From Phaeodactylum tricornutum CCAP 1055/1 (taxonomy: Eukaryota > Bacillariophyta > Bacillariophyceae > Surirellales > Neidiaceae), in NCBI RefSeq assembly GCF_000150955.2, contig NC_011677.1, positions 721,555 to 785,554 on the forward strand: a stretch of DNA of 64,000 nt. The letters are read 5' to 3'. How positions within the stretch are numbered: position 1 is the stretch's first letter; each line of letters begins with the position of its first letter. Positions 21,273 to 30,988 of the stretch are shown here, piece by piece. Made by a program: the position numbers and the translations under genes. The notes beneath the pieces were generated by a model. The model worked only from the letters and a program-made list of their open reading frames with translations. It was not told the DNA's origin and ran no database searches.

Positions 21273-23042
21273 CTAGTGCGAAAATTGCCTTCGGTCCGAG
21301 GCATCGCGTTTCCCATATGGGTTGTCAGCAGAGAACGCATGCCCAGATCCAGCTAGTCTGGCAGTTTTGCCGTCAACTTTTTTCTTTCTTTTTTCTTTTC
21401 CAAATGCCAAATCAACGCGAGGCGGTGTTGTAAAGCCAAAGGCCACACCTACAGCCTGTAGATCCAGCTCGTGCACGTTGAATATATCACGGTGAGAGTG
21501 ACTTGCGTATGCAAGAAGGTAGCTTCGATAGGCGTCACGCGACGCTCGATTCAGATAATAGTTGCTTTCAATCAACCGGTAAAGCTGAGACTGCACATTT
21601 GCAACCTTTGTGGTTGGGAAATCATATTCATTTAGAGTCACCTTTGCGGCCTTAAGGTAGCGCAGAAATCCCGTTTCTTCTGGAGTCAAAAACAGCAAGG
21701 CTCGTCCAGATCCCTTGGCACCTCGAGCTGTGCGTCCTACACGATGAATATACTCCTTTGGATCGTCCGGTGGATCGAATTGGATGATCCAGTCAACACG
21801 AGGAATGTCAAGTCCACGAGCTGCGACATCTGTACACAACATCGTGCCAATATCGCTCTTACAAAATTGAAAGAATGTCGTTGTACGCTTTACTTGCTTC
21901 TGGCGACCATGGATATCCATAACAGGAACGTCAATATAGTTCAACAGTTCAGCATGGTATTTGACCGAGTTGCAGGACGAAAAGAATACCATAATCTTCT
22001 TTTTCTTGTTCTTTTTCAGAAACGTGAAAAGTAGAAGGAAACGCTTGTCGGATGGGCAAGTCACATAGCCTTGCTCTAGTCCAGCAGCAGTAGCCAAGTT
22101 AGTATCGCTCGGAATGTCGACAAAAACCGAATTCTTCGGATTGATAGAAAGTCTCGCCAAATCCTCGACTTTCTTGGTTTGTGTAGCGGAGAAAAGCATC
22201 GTCTGTCTTTCCTTTGGTAGCAATTTCAAAATAGAGCGCAAGTCGTCTTCAAACCCTTGTTCTAAGATGCGATCGGCCTCATCCATGACCAACGCCAGTA
22301 AGTTACGAAACACAAAAGCCTTTGTATTTTGTAAATGATCCAACAAACGACCGGGAGTACAGACAATGACATTCACTCCTTTTGCCAAGCGCTCAGATTC
22401 CGTTCGTCTGTTTGCTCCACCCATAATCAGACCATACGTCTGACTGTGCTTTCCATGCGTGCAAAGCTCTTGGAGAACGCCGTAAATCTGCATAGCCAGC
22501 TCTCTTGTCGGAGAAATCACAATCACCCCCGTTCCATTTTTGGACGTAAACTTTGCTTTATGCAAAAGCTCAATACAGGGGATCAAAAAAGCGAGAGTTT
22601 TGCCAGATCCGGTCTTAGCTGCTCCAATGAGGTCCTTTCCTGTCAGAAGAGGCGGAATCGCTTTACTCTGAATCTGTGTCATGCGAGTAAAACCCAAATC
22701 GTTCAATCCGTACTTCGTCTTTTCGGACAATGGCAGGTTTTCGAAAGTGTCATCCTTACTTTCGGCATAAAAATTGGGCTTTTCGCCATCTTCATTACTG
22801 TCAACTTGCTCAGTCTTCGCCTTCTTCGACTCTGTAGGTTGCTCGTCGTTGCTGCTCGTACTAACCGAGCGTTTCTTTTTCATTGACACATCTTCTTCTT
22901 CTTCCGTCGTCGGTTCATGTTTCGCAACTGCTTCCTCCGAAGTCGGTTCATGTTTCGCAACTGCTTCCTCCGAAGTCGCTTCTTCCGTGACAGGATTTAG
23001 GTCCTTTGCCTCCTTGCGCGTTTTCTTGTTTTTCTTCCCCAT
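21273..23042 (-). CDS. HAS1: DEAD-box RNA helicase DDX18/Has1
   Basis: A 589-residue intronless protein. A Lys/Glu/Ser-rich N-terminal tail of about 110 residues is followed by the DEAD-box core: Q motif [62 protein letters not shown] and HRVGRTARG. The C-terminal [10 protein letters not shown] block and the basic tail are diagnostic of Has1/DDX18, which remodels U14 snoRNA on pre-60S and pre-40S particles in the nucleolus. ATG 23042 is used. The N-terminal tail contains a perfect 33-bp duplication (22911-22976) that repeats [15 protein letters not shown] palindrome lies 144 bp upstream of the start. Confidence 0.93.
   Translation of the reverse strand: MGKKNKKTRKEAKDLNPVTEEATSEEAVAKHEPTSEEAVAKHEPTTEEEEDVSMKKKRSVSTSSNDEQPTESKKAKTEQVDSNEDGEKPNFYAESKDDTFENLPLSEKTKYGLNDLGFTRMTQIQSKAIPPLLTGKDLIGAAKTGSGKTLAFLIPCIELLHKAKFTSKNGTGVIVISPTRELAMQIYGVLQELCTHGKHSQTYGLIMGGANRRTESERLAKGVNVIVCTPGRLLDHLQNTKAFVFRNLLALVMDEADRILEQGFEDDLRSILKLLPKERQTMLFSATQTKKVEDLARLSINPKNSVFVDIPSDTNLATAAGLEQGYVTCPSDKRFLLLFTFLKKNKKKKIMVFFSSCNSVKYHAELLNYIDVPVMDIHGRQKQVKRTTTFFQFCKSDIGTMLCTDVAARGLDIPRVDWIIQFDPPDDPKEYIHRVGRTARGAKGSGRALLFLTPEETGFLRYLKAAKVTLNEYDFPTTKVANVQSQLYRLIESNYYLNRASRDAYRSYLLAYASHSHRDIFNVHELDLQAVGVAFGFTTPPRVDLAFGKEKRKKKVDGKTARLAGSGHAFSADNPYGKRDASDRRQFSH
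22911..22976. repeat. Two perfect 33-bp tandem copies inside HAS1
   Basis: The 33-bp unit at 22911-22943 recurs without change at 22944-22976. It preserves the frame and adds eleven residues to the acidic N-terminal tail. A third, degenerate copy may precede them. Confidence 0.9.
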
Positions 23043-23489
23043 GTTCGTCAAATCCTTACATGAATCGGTTTCACAGAATAATGCTGGCGAAGATTTCCAG
23101 AGGAACCGTTTCCGGCCCTTCCAGATTGTTCGCTGTTGTTGGATGGTAACTCTCGAAATGGTTGGTCAATTGGAACCATAACCAGTGACGTCACAACCAG
23201 GAAAAAGAACTGATTGTGACTGCGATTGCGAAAACGTTGCGTAAGAGTTATCGTGAGGAGTTTCGGCACTTTTTCTCCCTGACATTGGAAAAAATGGGTG
23301 GAAGATCAAAACTACTTATATTAATTGTAAAGTCAGATATGTGTCTATGCAGCACTTTGCATGAGTGCGCGAAGGATACTCAAGGCCAACAATCCTAGCT
23401 AGAGGAGTGTAGATCACCCTACACTGTTCATACAGCCTCAGCAAACTACGATATCAGAAGGAGGAAGACGAAGAACAAAAGAATTCCAT
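23043..23489. promoter_or_regulatory. Upstream region of HAS1
   Basis: About 450 bp. It holds TGACGTCA at 23186-23193 and no credible gene. Confidence 0.4.
23186..23193. promoter_or_regulatory. TGACGTCA palindrome upstream of HAS1
   Basis: Perfect CRE-type octamer 144 bp upstream of the helicase start codon; function inferred only. Confidence 0.35.
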
Positions 23490-25010
23490 TCATAAGTTTA
23501 CGATGTTGAATACAGCCGTATTAACCAGCGATTGTAGTGAAGGAAAGTATTGCACCCCTCTACCGTCGTTCCCGTCCATTTCTTGGAGCAATGGAAAGTT
23601 GACCCAGGTGCTGGCTTGAAATGCTTGCAGGTCGACTGGTTGCGTGGTTATAAAATTCACTTTGCCTCCGCTAGTATCCATGTCCATGCATCCCGCAATC
23701 ACTGATTTACCCATTGATCGCACTCTGGCGACCGCGTCGGCTACAGCAGAGCAACAGTCCACGTGTGACCAAACCGCGTTGGCATTTGCGTCTACGATTT
23801 TAGAAACAATACCATCAACTGTTGAAGCCGTGTTACATTGGACGCCGGTAGGAGGAATGACGCTCGAATCGGTAACCTCATTGTAGTACGTTGCACATCG
23901 ATCGTTGATGAACGTGAGGTCAGGTCTTGCATTAAAACAGAGTGGTGTCGCGTTTGTGCCACTCAGAAGCTGCAGAGTTATGCGTCCGGCTTCCTTTCCG
24001 TAGTCAGAGTCTTGCAGATAGCCAATGTAAGGTAGACGTGCAAATCCTGTTACAATCGCTTCAATTATCACGTTGTTGTATCCGGTATTGAATATTCCAA
24101 TGTGCGGAAGCACTGGATTTGATGCTATACCTCGGATCGTCTGAATCAATGAAACATCTTCGGAGGGGTCGGTTGACATCATGGCAGAAACTCCTCCGAT
24201 CGTACTCGCAACAAGGTTTACCTCGACCAGAATGTCAGCCAAATCCCTCGTAGGAGTTGCCTGCGAATCATAGCCAGTCATCACGAAGCAGGTACCCGCG
24301 GAATCACTGGCTGACTCGATTCCACCGTAAATGTTGTCCCAGAAGGGCTCAAACCCGCTGATGGTTGAGGAATCAGCCAACGCATGAGTTACAAAAACTG
24401 CGGTCGGTCCATCGAACGAGCAGCATCGCTCGGGATTCCGAGTAATGACTTCATTTACTTGACTAAGAATTGTCTGCGCTACATCACTTGCGCAGCCAAT
24501 GGGTGCAGCCGTTTCAACCCCACCCCCTTTGCCTTTGCCCTTTCCCTTTCCTTGGCTGCTGTCTGCCTTACTACTCCCGCTCCTTTTGCCGCTCCCACTT
24601 CCTTTCCCGCTTTTAGAGCTCGTTGATGATTCAATTTTCAATTTGTCGCTCTTTTTCATAGATCGCGACTCTTCCGGTTGCTTTCGTTTGGACTTCCCGC
24701 TACCAGTGCTGTAAGGAGGAAGTGCAGCCGGTCGTTCTCCACCGGACTTCGGTGAAGGCGACGGTGGTTCAGACCCAACAGGGAATGTGTCGCCTTTCCC
24801 TCCACTACCAGAAGGGGTTTCATTACTTTTCTTGTTTTTTAAAGTCCGGCCGTGACCGCTGTTTTTTCGAGAAAAAGGGCGCAATCTCTGCTCATCACTG
24901 GGTTCACTACTTCCATTTGTTGTTCCGGCTTCTAAGTCTGAAAATGTAATTGCAGCATCGGTAACAACTGCGATAGAATACGCTGTCACAAGAGCAAGCG
25001 CCACCTTCAT
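23490..25010 (-). CDS. Secreted periplasmic-binding-like protein with Ser/Gly/Lys-rich stem
   Basis: A 506-residue protein from ATG 25010. It has a signal peptide (MKVALALVTAYSIAVVTDAA). A long low-complexity stem (about residues 30-165) follows, rich in Ser, Gly and Lys, with runs such as SGKGSGSGKRSGSSK and GKGKGKGKGGG. A C-terminal globular domain (about 168-506) looks like a type I periplasmic sugar-binding fold: alternating beta/alpha segments, GFEPFWDNIYGGIE, LPHIGIFNTGYNNV, PYIGYLQDSDYGKEAG and VNAVWSHVDCCSAVADAV. Several cysteines suggest extracellular disulfides. No enzyme motif is seen. It is probably extracellular or wall-associated and may bind a small sugar-like ligand. The stem resembles silica-associated diatom proteins in composition only. 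Confidence 0.75.
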   Translation of the reverse strand: MKVALALVTAYSIAVVTDAAITFSDLEAGTTNGSSEPSDEQRLRPFSRKNSGHGRTLKNKKSNETPSGSGGKGDTFPVGSEPPSPSPKSGGERPAALPPYSTGSGKSKRKQPEESRSMKKSDKLKIESSTSSKSGKGSGSGKRSGSSKADSSQGKGKGKGKGGGVETAAPIGCASDVAQTILSQVNEVITRNPERCCSFDGPTAVFVTHALADSSTISGFEPFWDNIYGGIESASDSAGTCFVMTGYDSQATPTRDLADILVEVNLVASTIGGVSAMMSTDPSEDVSLIQTIRGIASNPVLPHIGIFNTGYNNVIIEAIVTGFARLPYIGYLQDSDYGKEAGRITLQLLSGTNATPLCFNARPDLTFINDRCATYYNEVTDSSVIPPTGVQCNTASTVDGIVSKIVDANANAVWSHVDCCSAVADAVARVRSMGKSVIAGCMDMDTSGGKVNFITTQPVDLQAFQASTWVNFPLLQEMDGNDGRGVQYFPSLQSLVNTAVFNIVNL

Positions 25011-25894
25011 CGTCAAACGGATCGTACAATTTGGACTTTACATAGTGAGCCCATTCGCAACAGCCCGTGGAATACCCGAAGATCCGAAAGAAGTCTTTTA
25101 TAGCTGGAAAACTTGGAAAATGTGGCGACCAATTTTTTACGGATGTCGGCAGGCATGCAATGTTTTCGCTTATGTGAGCGACAAATATTTCCTACCTCAC
25201 CAAAGACTTCAATATGGGCGTGCACCGTAGCGTACACAGCAAATTTGAACAATTTTATTTTGACATTTACAGTGAGTTGACTGTATGTAAATCCTCACTT
25301 CCGACAAATTTTGTTCGTCCTTCCGATTGGAACTGCAAACACATTTAGATAATCGCGCCCTACAAGAGCCGATGTTTCCGCGGAGCATACAGAAAGACTT
25401 GAACGGTCGTTCAATTGGCGAGAAAAAGCAGAAACTGAGGACATAAAAGAAATATTTATGGTATCGGAAAGGCGATATAGATTTTGTTTAGAAAAATTGA
25501 TCTTCAATCTATTATCTATTATGCTGAAGGACGTGGCGCCTCTCCTTTCAACAATTAATATTGTATTGTTACGTAAACTCGAAGTCGACGAACGCAAATC
25601 ATCTACCGCTCGCCCTCATCCAGTCAAGTCCTGACATGTATGTCAGCGCAGCTTTTCAAAAAATGTTGTCTGTCCTCTGTACGTATCCAAATGTTTCGCT
25701 TCTCTGCTCGAGTGACTGACTCCTGGTACCGAACTTACAAATGGAAATTCGAGTGGTTCACCCTGTTTCCACGATCGCGAAAGACGAAGGCGTTTTTACG
25801 AGCGCAATGAAACGGGGTGTGACTAGCGTACTTTGTTGTCCTTTAGCGTTCACCAATACTTTTGGTCTTTTACGAGCAGCACAATAGTGTAGAT
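25011..25894. promoter_or_regulatory. Divergent intergenic region
   Basis: About 880 bp, AT-rich, no gene recognised. It includes a short inverted repeat near 25264-25291 (ATTTACAGT ... ACTGTATGTAAAT). Confidence 0.4.
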
Positions 25895-26590
25895 ATGCAA
25901 CGCGCAGCCCTTCGATCCGTGTCCGCTTTTCAGCGCAGCAATCAATGCCGAGAGCCAATATTAGCCACAGCAATACATCGGCAACATACTCGTACTCGTC
26001 CTGCTGCCGCAGTAGGCCATTTCCACTCGGTAGCTGGTCGACTATCTCTCGATGATAAAAATGATGAAGAAAAAAACCGGTCCAGGCATGAACTTTCAAG
26101 TATGTCGATTCAAGTTGCACCCTATCACACTACATCACCACCGGAGCGAGCCGTGGCGATCATGATGAGCTTAGGCGCACTTTCTGCAGTCTCTTATGCT
26201 GCATCCAGCGGCGTAAAAGCCTACAGAGAATGGCAAGCATCATTGCCAGAAGAGCCTCCAAAAGAAGAACAAGTCAAAGAGAAAGTGAACGACGAGAGTC
26301 AACAGAAAGGAAAAGAGAAAGAGAGCGATGGCGCACGGGAGAACGTGTTTGCAAAGTGGTTTGGTGTAGGTGTTGGTTCCAAGTATTACGAAGGCGGCTT
26401 TGAAGATACCATGACACGAAGCGAGGCAGCCCTGATTCTTGGCGTTCGCGAATCTAGTGATCCGAAGCGTATCAAGGATGCGCATCGCAAACTGCTCATC
26501 CTGAACCACCCAGATACCGGTGGTTCAACATACATGGCCGGAAAGATCAACGAAGCTAAGGAACTTTTGCTTAAAGGCAGACGATCTTGA
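25895..26590 (+). CDS. TIM14/PAM18-type mitochondrial J-protein
   Basis: A 231-residue protein. It has a basic, acid-free presequence ([15 protein letters not shown]...), then one membrane helix at about residues 88-110 ([17 protein letters not shown]). A charged linker follows, and a C-terminal degenerate J domain carries the NHPDTGGS (HPD) motif and the ending [16 protein letters not shown]. This arrangement and the C-terminal position match TIM14/PAM18/DNAJC19. In that family the protein stimulates mtHsp70 at the TIM23 import motor from the matrix side of the inner membrane. The linker is longer than in yeast and rich in Glu and Lys. The ATG at 25895 starts the presequence; the frame opens earlier only on a non-ATG codon. 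Confidence 0.88.
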   Translation: MQRAALRSVSAFQRSNQCREPILATAIHRQHTRTRPAAAVGHFHSVAGRLSLDDKNDEEKNRSRHELSSMSIQVAPYHTTSPPERAVAIMMSLGALSAVSYAASSGVKAYREWQASLPEEPPKEEQVKEKVNDESQQKGKEKESDGARENVFAKWFGVGVGSKYYEGGFEDTMTRSEAALILGVRESSDPKRIKDAHRKLLILNHPDTGGSTYMAGKINEAKELLLKGRRS

Positions 26591-27040
26591 AACTATTCGA
26601 GAACATACTGTGTTAAGAAGGTTATAGTCCATGAATCGTTCAAAGATGGCTCTTTTCAGTGGGGAGTTAGATTTTTCCTAATCTCTCCTTGTGTTTGCGA
26701 AGCATTTTGTCAGTAGGCATGAAGGATTGATGCCAAGCTAAAGCGTAATCATCAGTAATCGCTTCTAATCACTGCCAGTTATGTAGATCAGTTCATGATC
26801 TAGTTCTTCGATGGGGAAGAAGCAGACGAGGGTTGTCGCCTTGTAGACAAATGGGAGTCGTGAAAGCTCATCGGGACTCATTTGACGAATCAAACACGTT
26901 ACAAAATGTTTACGGCACCTTATCGTTTTCGTTCACTTTTGCCAAGCAATCAAATAGCAGTCGCCATTAACTGTTAAGCCACTTCTTGCGGTCGACAGAT
27001 TGTGAACCGATCAGCTCTTACACTATCCCAATTTTTTCAA
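26591..27040. other. Intergenic, nothing recognised
   Basis: About 450 bp between two rightward genes; presumed terminator and promoter sequence. Confidence 0.35.
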
Positions 27041-27985
27041 ATGATTACAGGAATCGAAAAGCCACAACCAGTATCGATCGGTGACTCGCTGAACGCTACG
27101 TACAACACAGAACAATTTACGTATTATCGCCGCTCTGGGAATGGAGCCCGGCCTACGTTACACATTGCTATTAAAAGCGCGAGCACTACGACAGGAAATA
27201 ACATTGTTTCGTCGAGCCACGATGCGACCGGAATCATGGTTTGGCCAGCTACGCATTTGATTTGCCAGCACTTGGCGTCAAATTCGTTCAATCCTGGCGA
27301 CTGCGTCCTAGAGCTTGGATGTGGTTGCGGGCTTGCGGGTATAACTGCATGTTTATCACGAAGGTCCACGCTAAATCAATGGGTCTCAACTGACATGGAC
27401 GAGAGAGCTCTGGACCTCTGTCGCGAAAACTACGCCGTGAATGGTATATCAATCGACGTGGCAGACTCTGTCGCGAAAATTGAAAGCCTCAGGTGGGGGG
27501 ACGAGAATCGAATTGCTTCGATTCTCCATGAGTTGCGAAAGCGATACGAGGATAATGGAAAGCTTTTTGACAGTCTGGTCGGAGCAGACATTGTCTATCC
27601 CTCAACTTGCGGCCAAGTTCTATTGGATCTGTTGAGAACGGTAGATGCCTTGCTCAAACCGGGCGGGACATTCTGGCTTTCATTTGCTACACGAGATGGA
27701 CCGAGGACACCCTATCGGCTACTGGAAGTAGCTAGTGAAACAGGTTTTGCGCTTGACTGCTTTCCACCACTCGATTCCAGTACAGCAAATCTCATGCCAC
27801 CGATGCTGGACAGTAAACTACTTATTCTTAAAAGATCCGTCGATGCACGCGATCGAAACGCAATGATCGGATACGAGTCCTGTCGTATATTTCCGGGAAT
27901 GCTTCTGGCGTTGGACCACCTTGACAGCCCGTCGAGTGATGATGATTGGGATGCACCTCCTTTAAATGACGACACGGATGGCTAG
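27041..27985 (+). CDS. METTL21-like (lysine) methyltransferase
   Basis: A 314-residue seven-beta-strand methyltransferase. The SAM-binding motif I is VLELGCGCGLAGITACL, the acidic end of strand 2 is STDMDERALDLC, and the post-strand-4 motif is SLVGADIVYPS. The family PF10294 (METTL18/21/22 group) uses a D/E-x-x-Y/F motif here to methylate lysines on chaperones or elongation factors; GADIVYP fits. Substrate is unknown. The frame is open to 27002 on a non-ATG codon; the first ATG is 27041, and a missed upstream exon is possible. The C-terminus is acidic. Confidence 0.78.
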   Translation: MITGIEKPQPVSIGDSLNATYNTEQFTYYRRSGNGARPTLHIAIKSASTTTGNNIVSSSHDATGIMVWPATHLICQHLASNSFNPGDCVLELGCGCGLAGITACLSRRSTLNQWVSTDMDERALDLCRENYAVNGISIDVADSVAKIESLRWGDENRIASILHELRKRYEDNGKLFDSLVGADIVYPSTCGQVLLDLLRTVDALLKPGGTFWLSFATRDGPRTPYRLLEVASETGFALDCFPPLDSSTANLMPPMLDSKLLILKRSVDARDRNAMIGYESCRIFPGMLLALDHLDSPSSDDDWDAPPLNDDTDG

Positions 27986-28788
27986 AAGCAGCAGAAAGGA
28001 GATGCCACGCAAAGGGTGTCGGCCAACCGGGATTACTGCCATTTTTTTTTGGAGGCAGACTTGTGACTACTCGACAAGTGGAATCCTCATCGTAAAAAGT
28101 ACTTTTGTATGAAAATCAAGGCGAGCGGTGCAAAATAAAGTCCAACAAATGTAACATAACGAACACTCCAAGTAAAGCAAGGCTATACCATTTCTCTTTT
28201 ATTTCATGAATAAACATGTCGGAAAGGATAGCCGCCATTCACAGTCAGGGAAGCCAGACTAGGCGGGACGACAAATTTGGTTTTATCTGGCGACAAAGGG
28301 GATTTAAGTAGGTGGTTTTGAATGTCCCTTATCTCTCTATATATCGATGTTCGAAATTCAATTATATAGAACGTCTGAGACGTCACGCTTTCGTGCCTGA
28401 AGCCCGAATGGAAATGCAAGAAAAGCGATCGGCTTTTCCGCAACGGCATCAAAAGTGAGCGGCACGAAAAAAGACGTCTTTGGCCGTGATTGCGTAGGGT
28501 TAGAAATTCCCCATACTCTTGCTTCGTCCTTTTTCATTGGAAAAGTAAGATTTCACCCTTACGGTCGACTTGAGATAACTACGCAAACATTCAGTCGTTG
28601 TACTGAGTATAACGGAGATCCTGTTCTTTTGCTATTCCCCAAAACAAATATCCACCTTCGTTGTTGTAAATCCGCTCAAACATCACTGCGCCGCACCTCT
28701 TCCTCCGTTTTCCGAACGCGCACTGAATGCTCACGAAAACCTCTTTCTCGCTTCTCTGTAAAGGAAAGACGCGTCTACTGACTAAATA
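27986..28788. promoter_or_regulatory. Intergenic, cyclin promoter side
   Basis: About 800 bp; short frames on both strands (28204-28452, 28455-28781) lack domain signal. Presumed to hold the cyclin promoter. Confidence 0.35.
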
Positions 28789-30429
28789 ATGGGGAAGCCG
28801 CGCGAAAGAGCCGAAAAACGGCCCGCAAATGAAGACGAGGAAAAACCACCCGATGGTGGCCGACATCGTAACGTATTCGTAAGTGCCCTCGTCGCAAGTA
28901 GATTCCTTCCTTAACGATCTACGTACAGTTCTAACGGCTCTGTATTCTACTACAGGGGGATGTGTCGAACACTCGACGCCGAAAGCTTTCTGACGGACGG
29001 GCCAAAGTCGCAATAGAGGACTTACCGCGAGAGCAGCCCTCACGCAGGCGGAGTGCGCGACTCTCGGCAAAAGCAACTGACGGCTCGGCCTTACTTGAAA
29101 AGGCCAAGGATACCCGTATTTCCCGGAGGAAAGTTTTGGATGGAGCTCATCAAGTATTTGCTAAGCTAAATGCCGAGCCACAACAATTACCGACTGTCCA
29201 GAGCACAATCGCTAAAAAGACCTTGCGCAACTCAAATCATCCGCTGGCCGAACGGCAGTCCGTGGGCACCAAAAGTACCCTGCAGCTGCGTATATCGAAT
29301 ACGGCCCGTACTGCACAGAACCCAAATTACCTGTCCGAAGCAAACTATACTATGGTTCGAGCCCCTTTGGATCCCTCCAAATATGTTCAAGGAATTGCCC
29401 ACCATGATTTTATACGGCGCTTTGATGTGTTGGAAGCCACCGACTATGTAACGGACATATATCAACGTCTATTCAATGTTGAGGTACGTCTGCATTGGTT
29501 TATGTTACTTTCTTCCAAAAAAGGCTTTTTCTCAAACATCCTTCTCTTGCTTTCCAAGCCCGATTTTCAAGTCTCTTCATATATGGAAAACCAACCAGAA
29601 CTTTCTAGTAGCATGCGAAGTATTCTGGTCGATTGGCTCGTGGAGGTCCACACAAAGTTCCGGCTCATTCCCGAGACACTTTATCTATGTGTCAACATAA
29701 TTGACCGATACCTCTCTCAAGTTGAGACTGTTCGCAAGCGACTACAACTGGTTGGCATTACTGCCATGCTCATCGCGAGCAAGTACGAAGAAATCTATCC
29801 CCCAGAAATTCGTGATTGCGTTTGCATTACGGACAATGCCTATTCACGCCAGGATATTCTCGCAATGGAGGCCAGTATCCTACGCATACTGGAATTTAAA
29901 ATTTCAGCCCCAACAGCGTATCCCTTCTGTAACCGATATCTACAGATCCTTGATATCGTTTCTCCTACAATTAAGGCTGCCGCCTGTTACTACTTGGAAC
30001 GAACCCTACAGGAATCGGAGTTTCTCCCGTTCCGCCCATCTCTCGTGGCCGCGGCGGCTGTCTGCTTGGCCCTCAACCATCCTGCTACTCGTATAGATGG
30101 CCACGCGGCGCGCGTATTTCCTGTGGTAAGATTTCGTTTGCACGTCTTTCAATTTTTAATGATGATCTTCTCACATTGCCTCTCTTTTTTCGCAGCACCA
30201 AGATCTTCAGCAATACACAGGATTTTCAGCTTCGCTGATCTTTAAAGTCGCCTGCTGTATTGCTGACAAACTTAGCAAAGAAATGTCGACCGCCACCAGG
30301 CGACCGCTCGTGGCCGTGAAACGCAAATATCAGACTAGCGAATTCCTCAAAGTGGCTAATCTAATCCCCCCTTACGACATTGGCCTGGTCGAAATGATCT
30401 TCGGCATGAATGAAGACGACGTCGAATGA
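28789..30429 (+). CDS. B-type mitotic cyclin
   Basis: Four exons placed from splice consensus and frame: 28789-28878, 28956-29483, 29559-30125 and 30196-30429, giving 472 residues. The first intron is supported by the join NVF|GDVSNTRRR, since GDVSN is a hallmark of B-type cyclin N-termini. The basic N-terminal region includes RRRSARLSAK. The cyclin N box contains MRSILVDWLVEVHTKFRL, LYLCVNIIDRYLS and ITAMLIASKYEEIYPPE. The C box follows (PTAYPFCNRYLQ to ARVFPV|HQDLQQYTGF). It should activate a CDK at G2/M in the nucleus. No clear RxxL destruction box was confirmed in the first exons. The second intron length is a multiple of three and open, so retention would not stop translation. Confidence 0.9.
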
Positions 30430-30988
30430 CTTCATAAAAAATGATCTTTGTTTGGCATTTGGAAGCGCATACATACAGTGAGTCCGATTATATGTACAAT
30501 GCCGTCGTAATTAGGGACTTCATAATATCTCTGGTACATCTTTTCTTGTTAGTTGTGTTCATGCGAAAGGAGAATGAAGCAGGAGGAACTTGATCACATG
30601 AATGTAATTCACATTTTGCAAAGTGTGAGCAAAGATGCGTCACGGAAGGACTTTTTCGCGCCTATCCCCCTTTGGGCGTGATCAGGTCACTGTCAAATCA
30701 TATTGGTCAGTTGGACAGCGCACGTAAGATAGGACTCTGACAGTAAGCCAAACACAGTACTACAACGGTCGTAAGGATTTGTCGTGGGACATTTCTTTGA
30801 GTAGTAGAAAAAACCTAAAATTGTTTTCATACCCGAATGGAACGCGTGCTGACTGACGTTTGGGACGACGATGACGGAAGCGGATCCTTTCCAATTTAAA
30901 AGCTGCGTGGTCCCGAGGGATGCCCAAAGACCTTTTTCACCATACCAAAAGTTACATCGGCTATTAGTATTTTGTAGCCCACTGCAAC
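30430..30988. promoter_or_regulatory. Intergenic, FNR copy 1 promoter side
   Basis: About 560 bp with no gene recognised. Confidence 0.35.
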
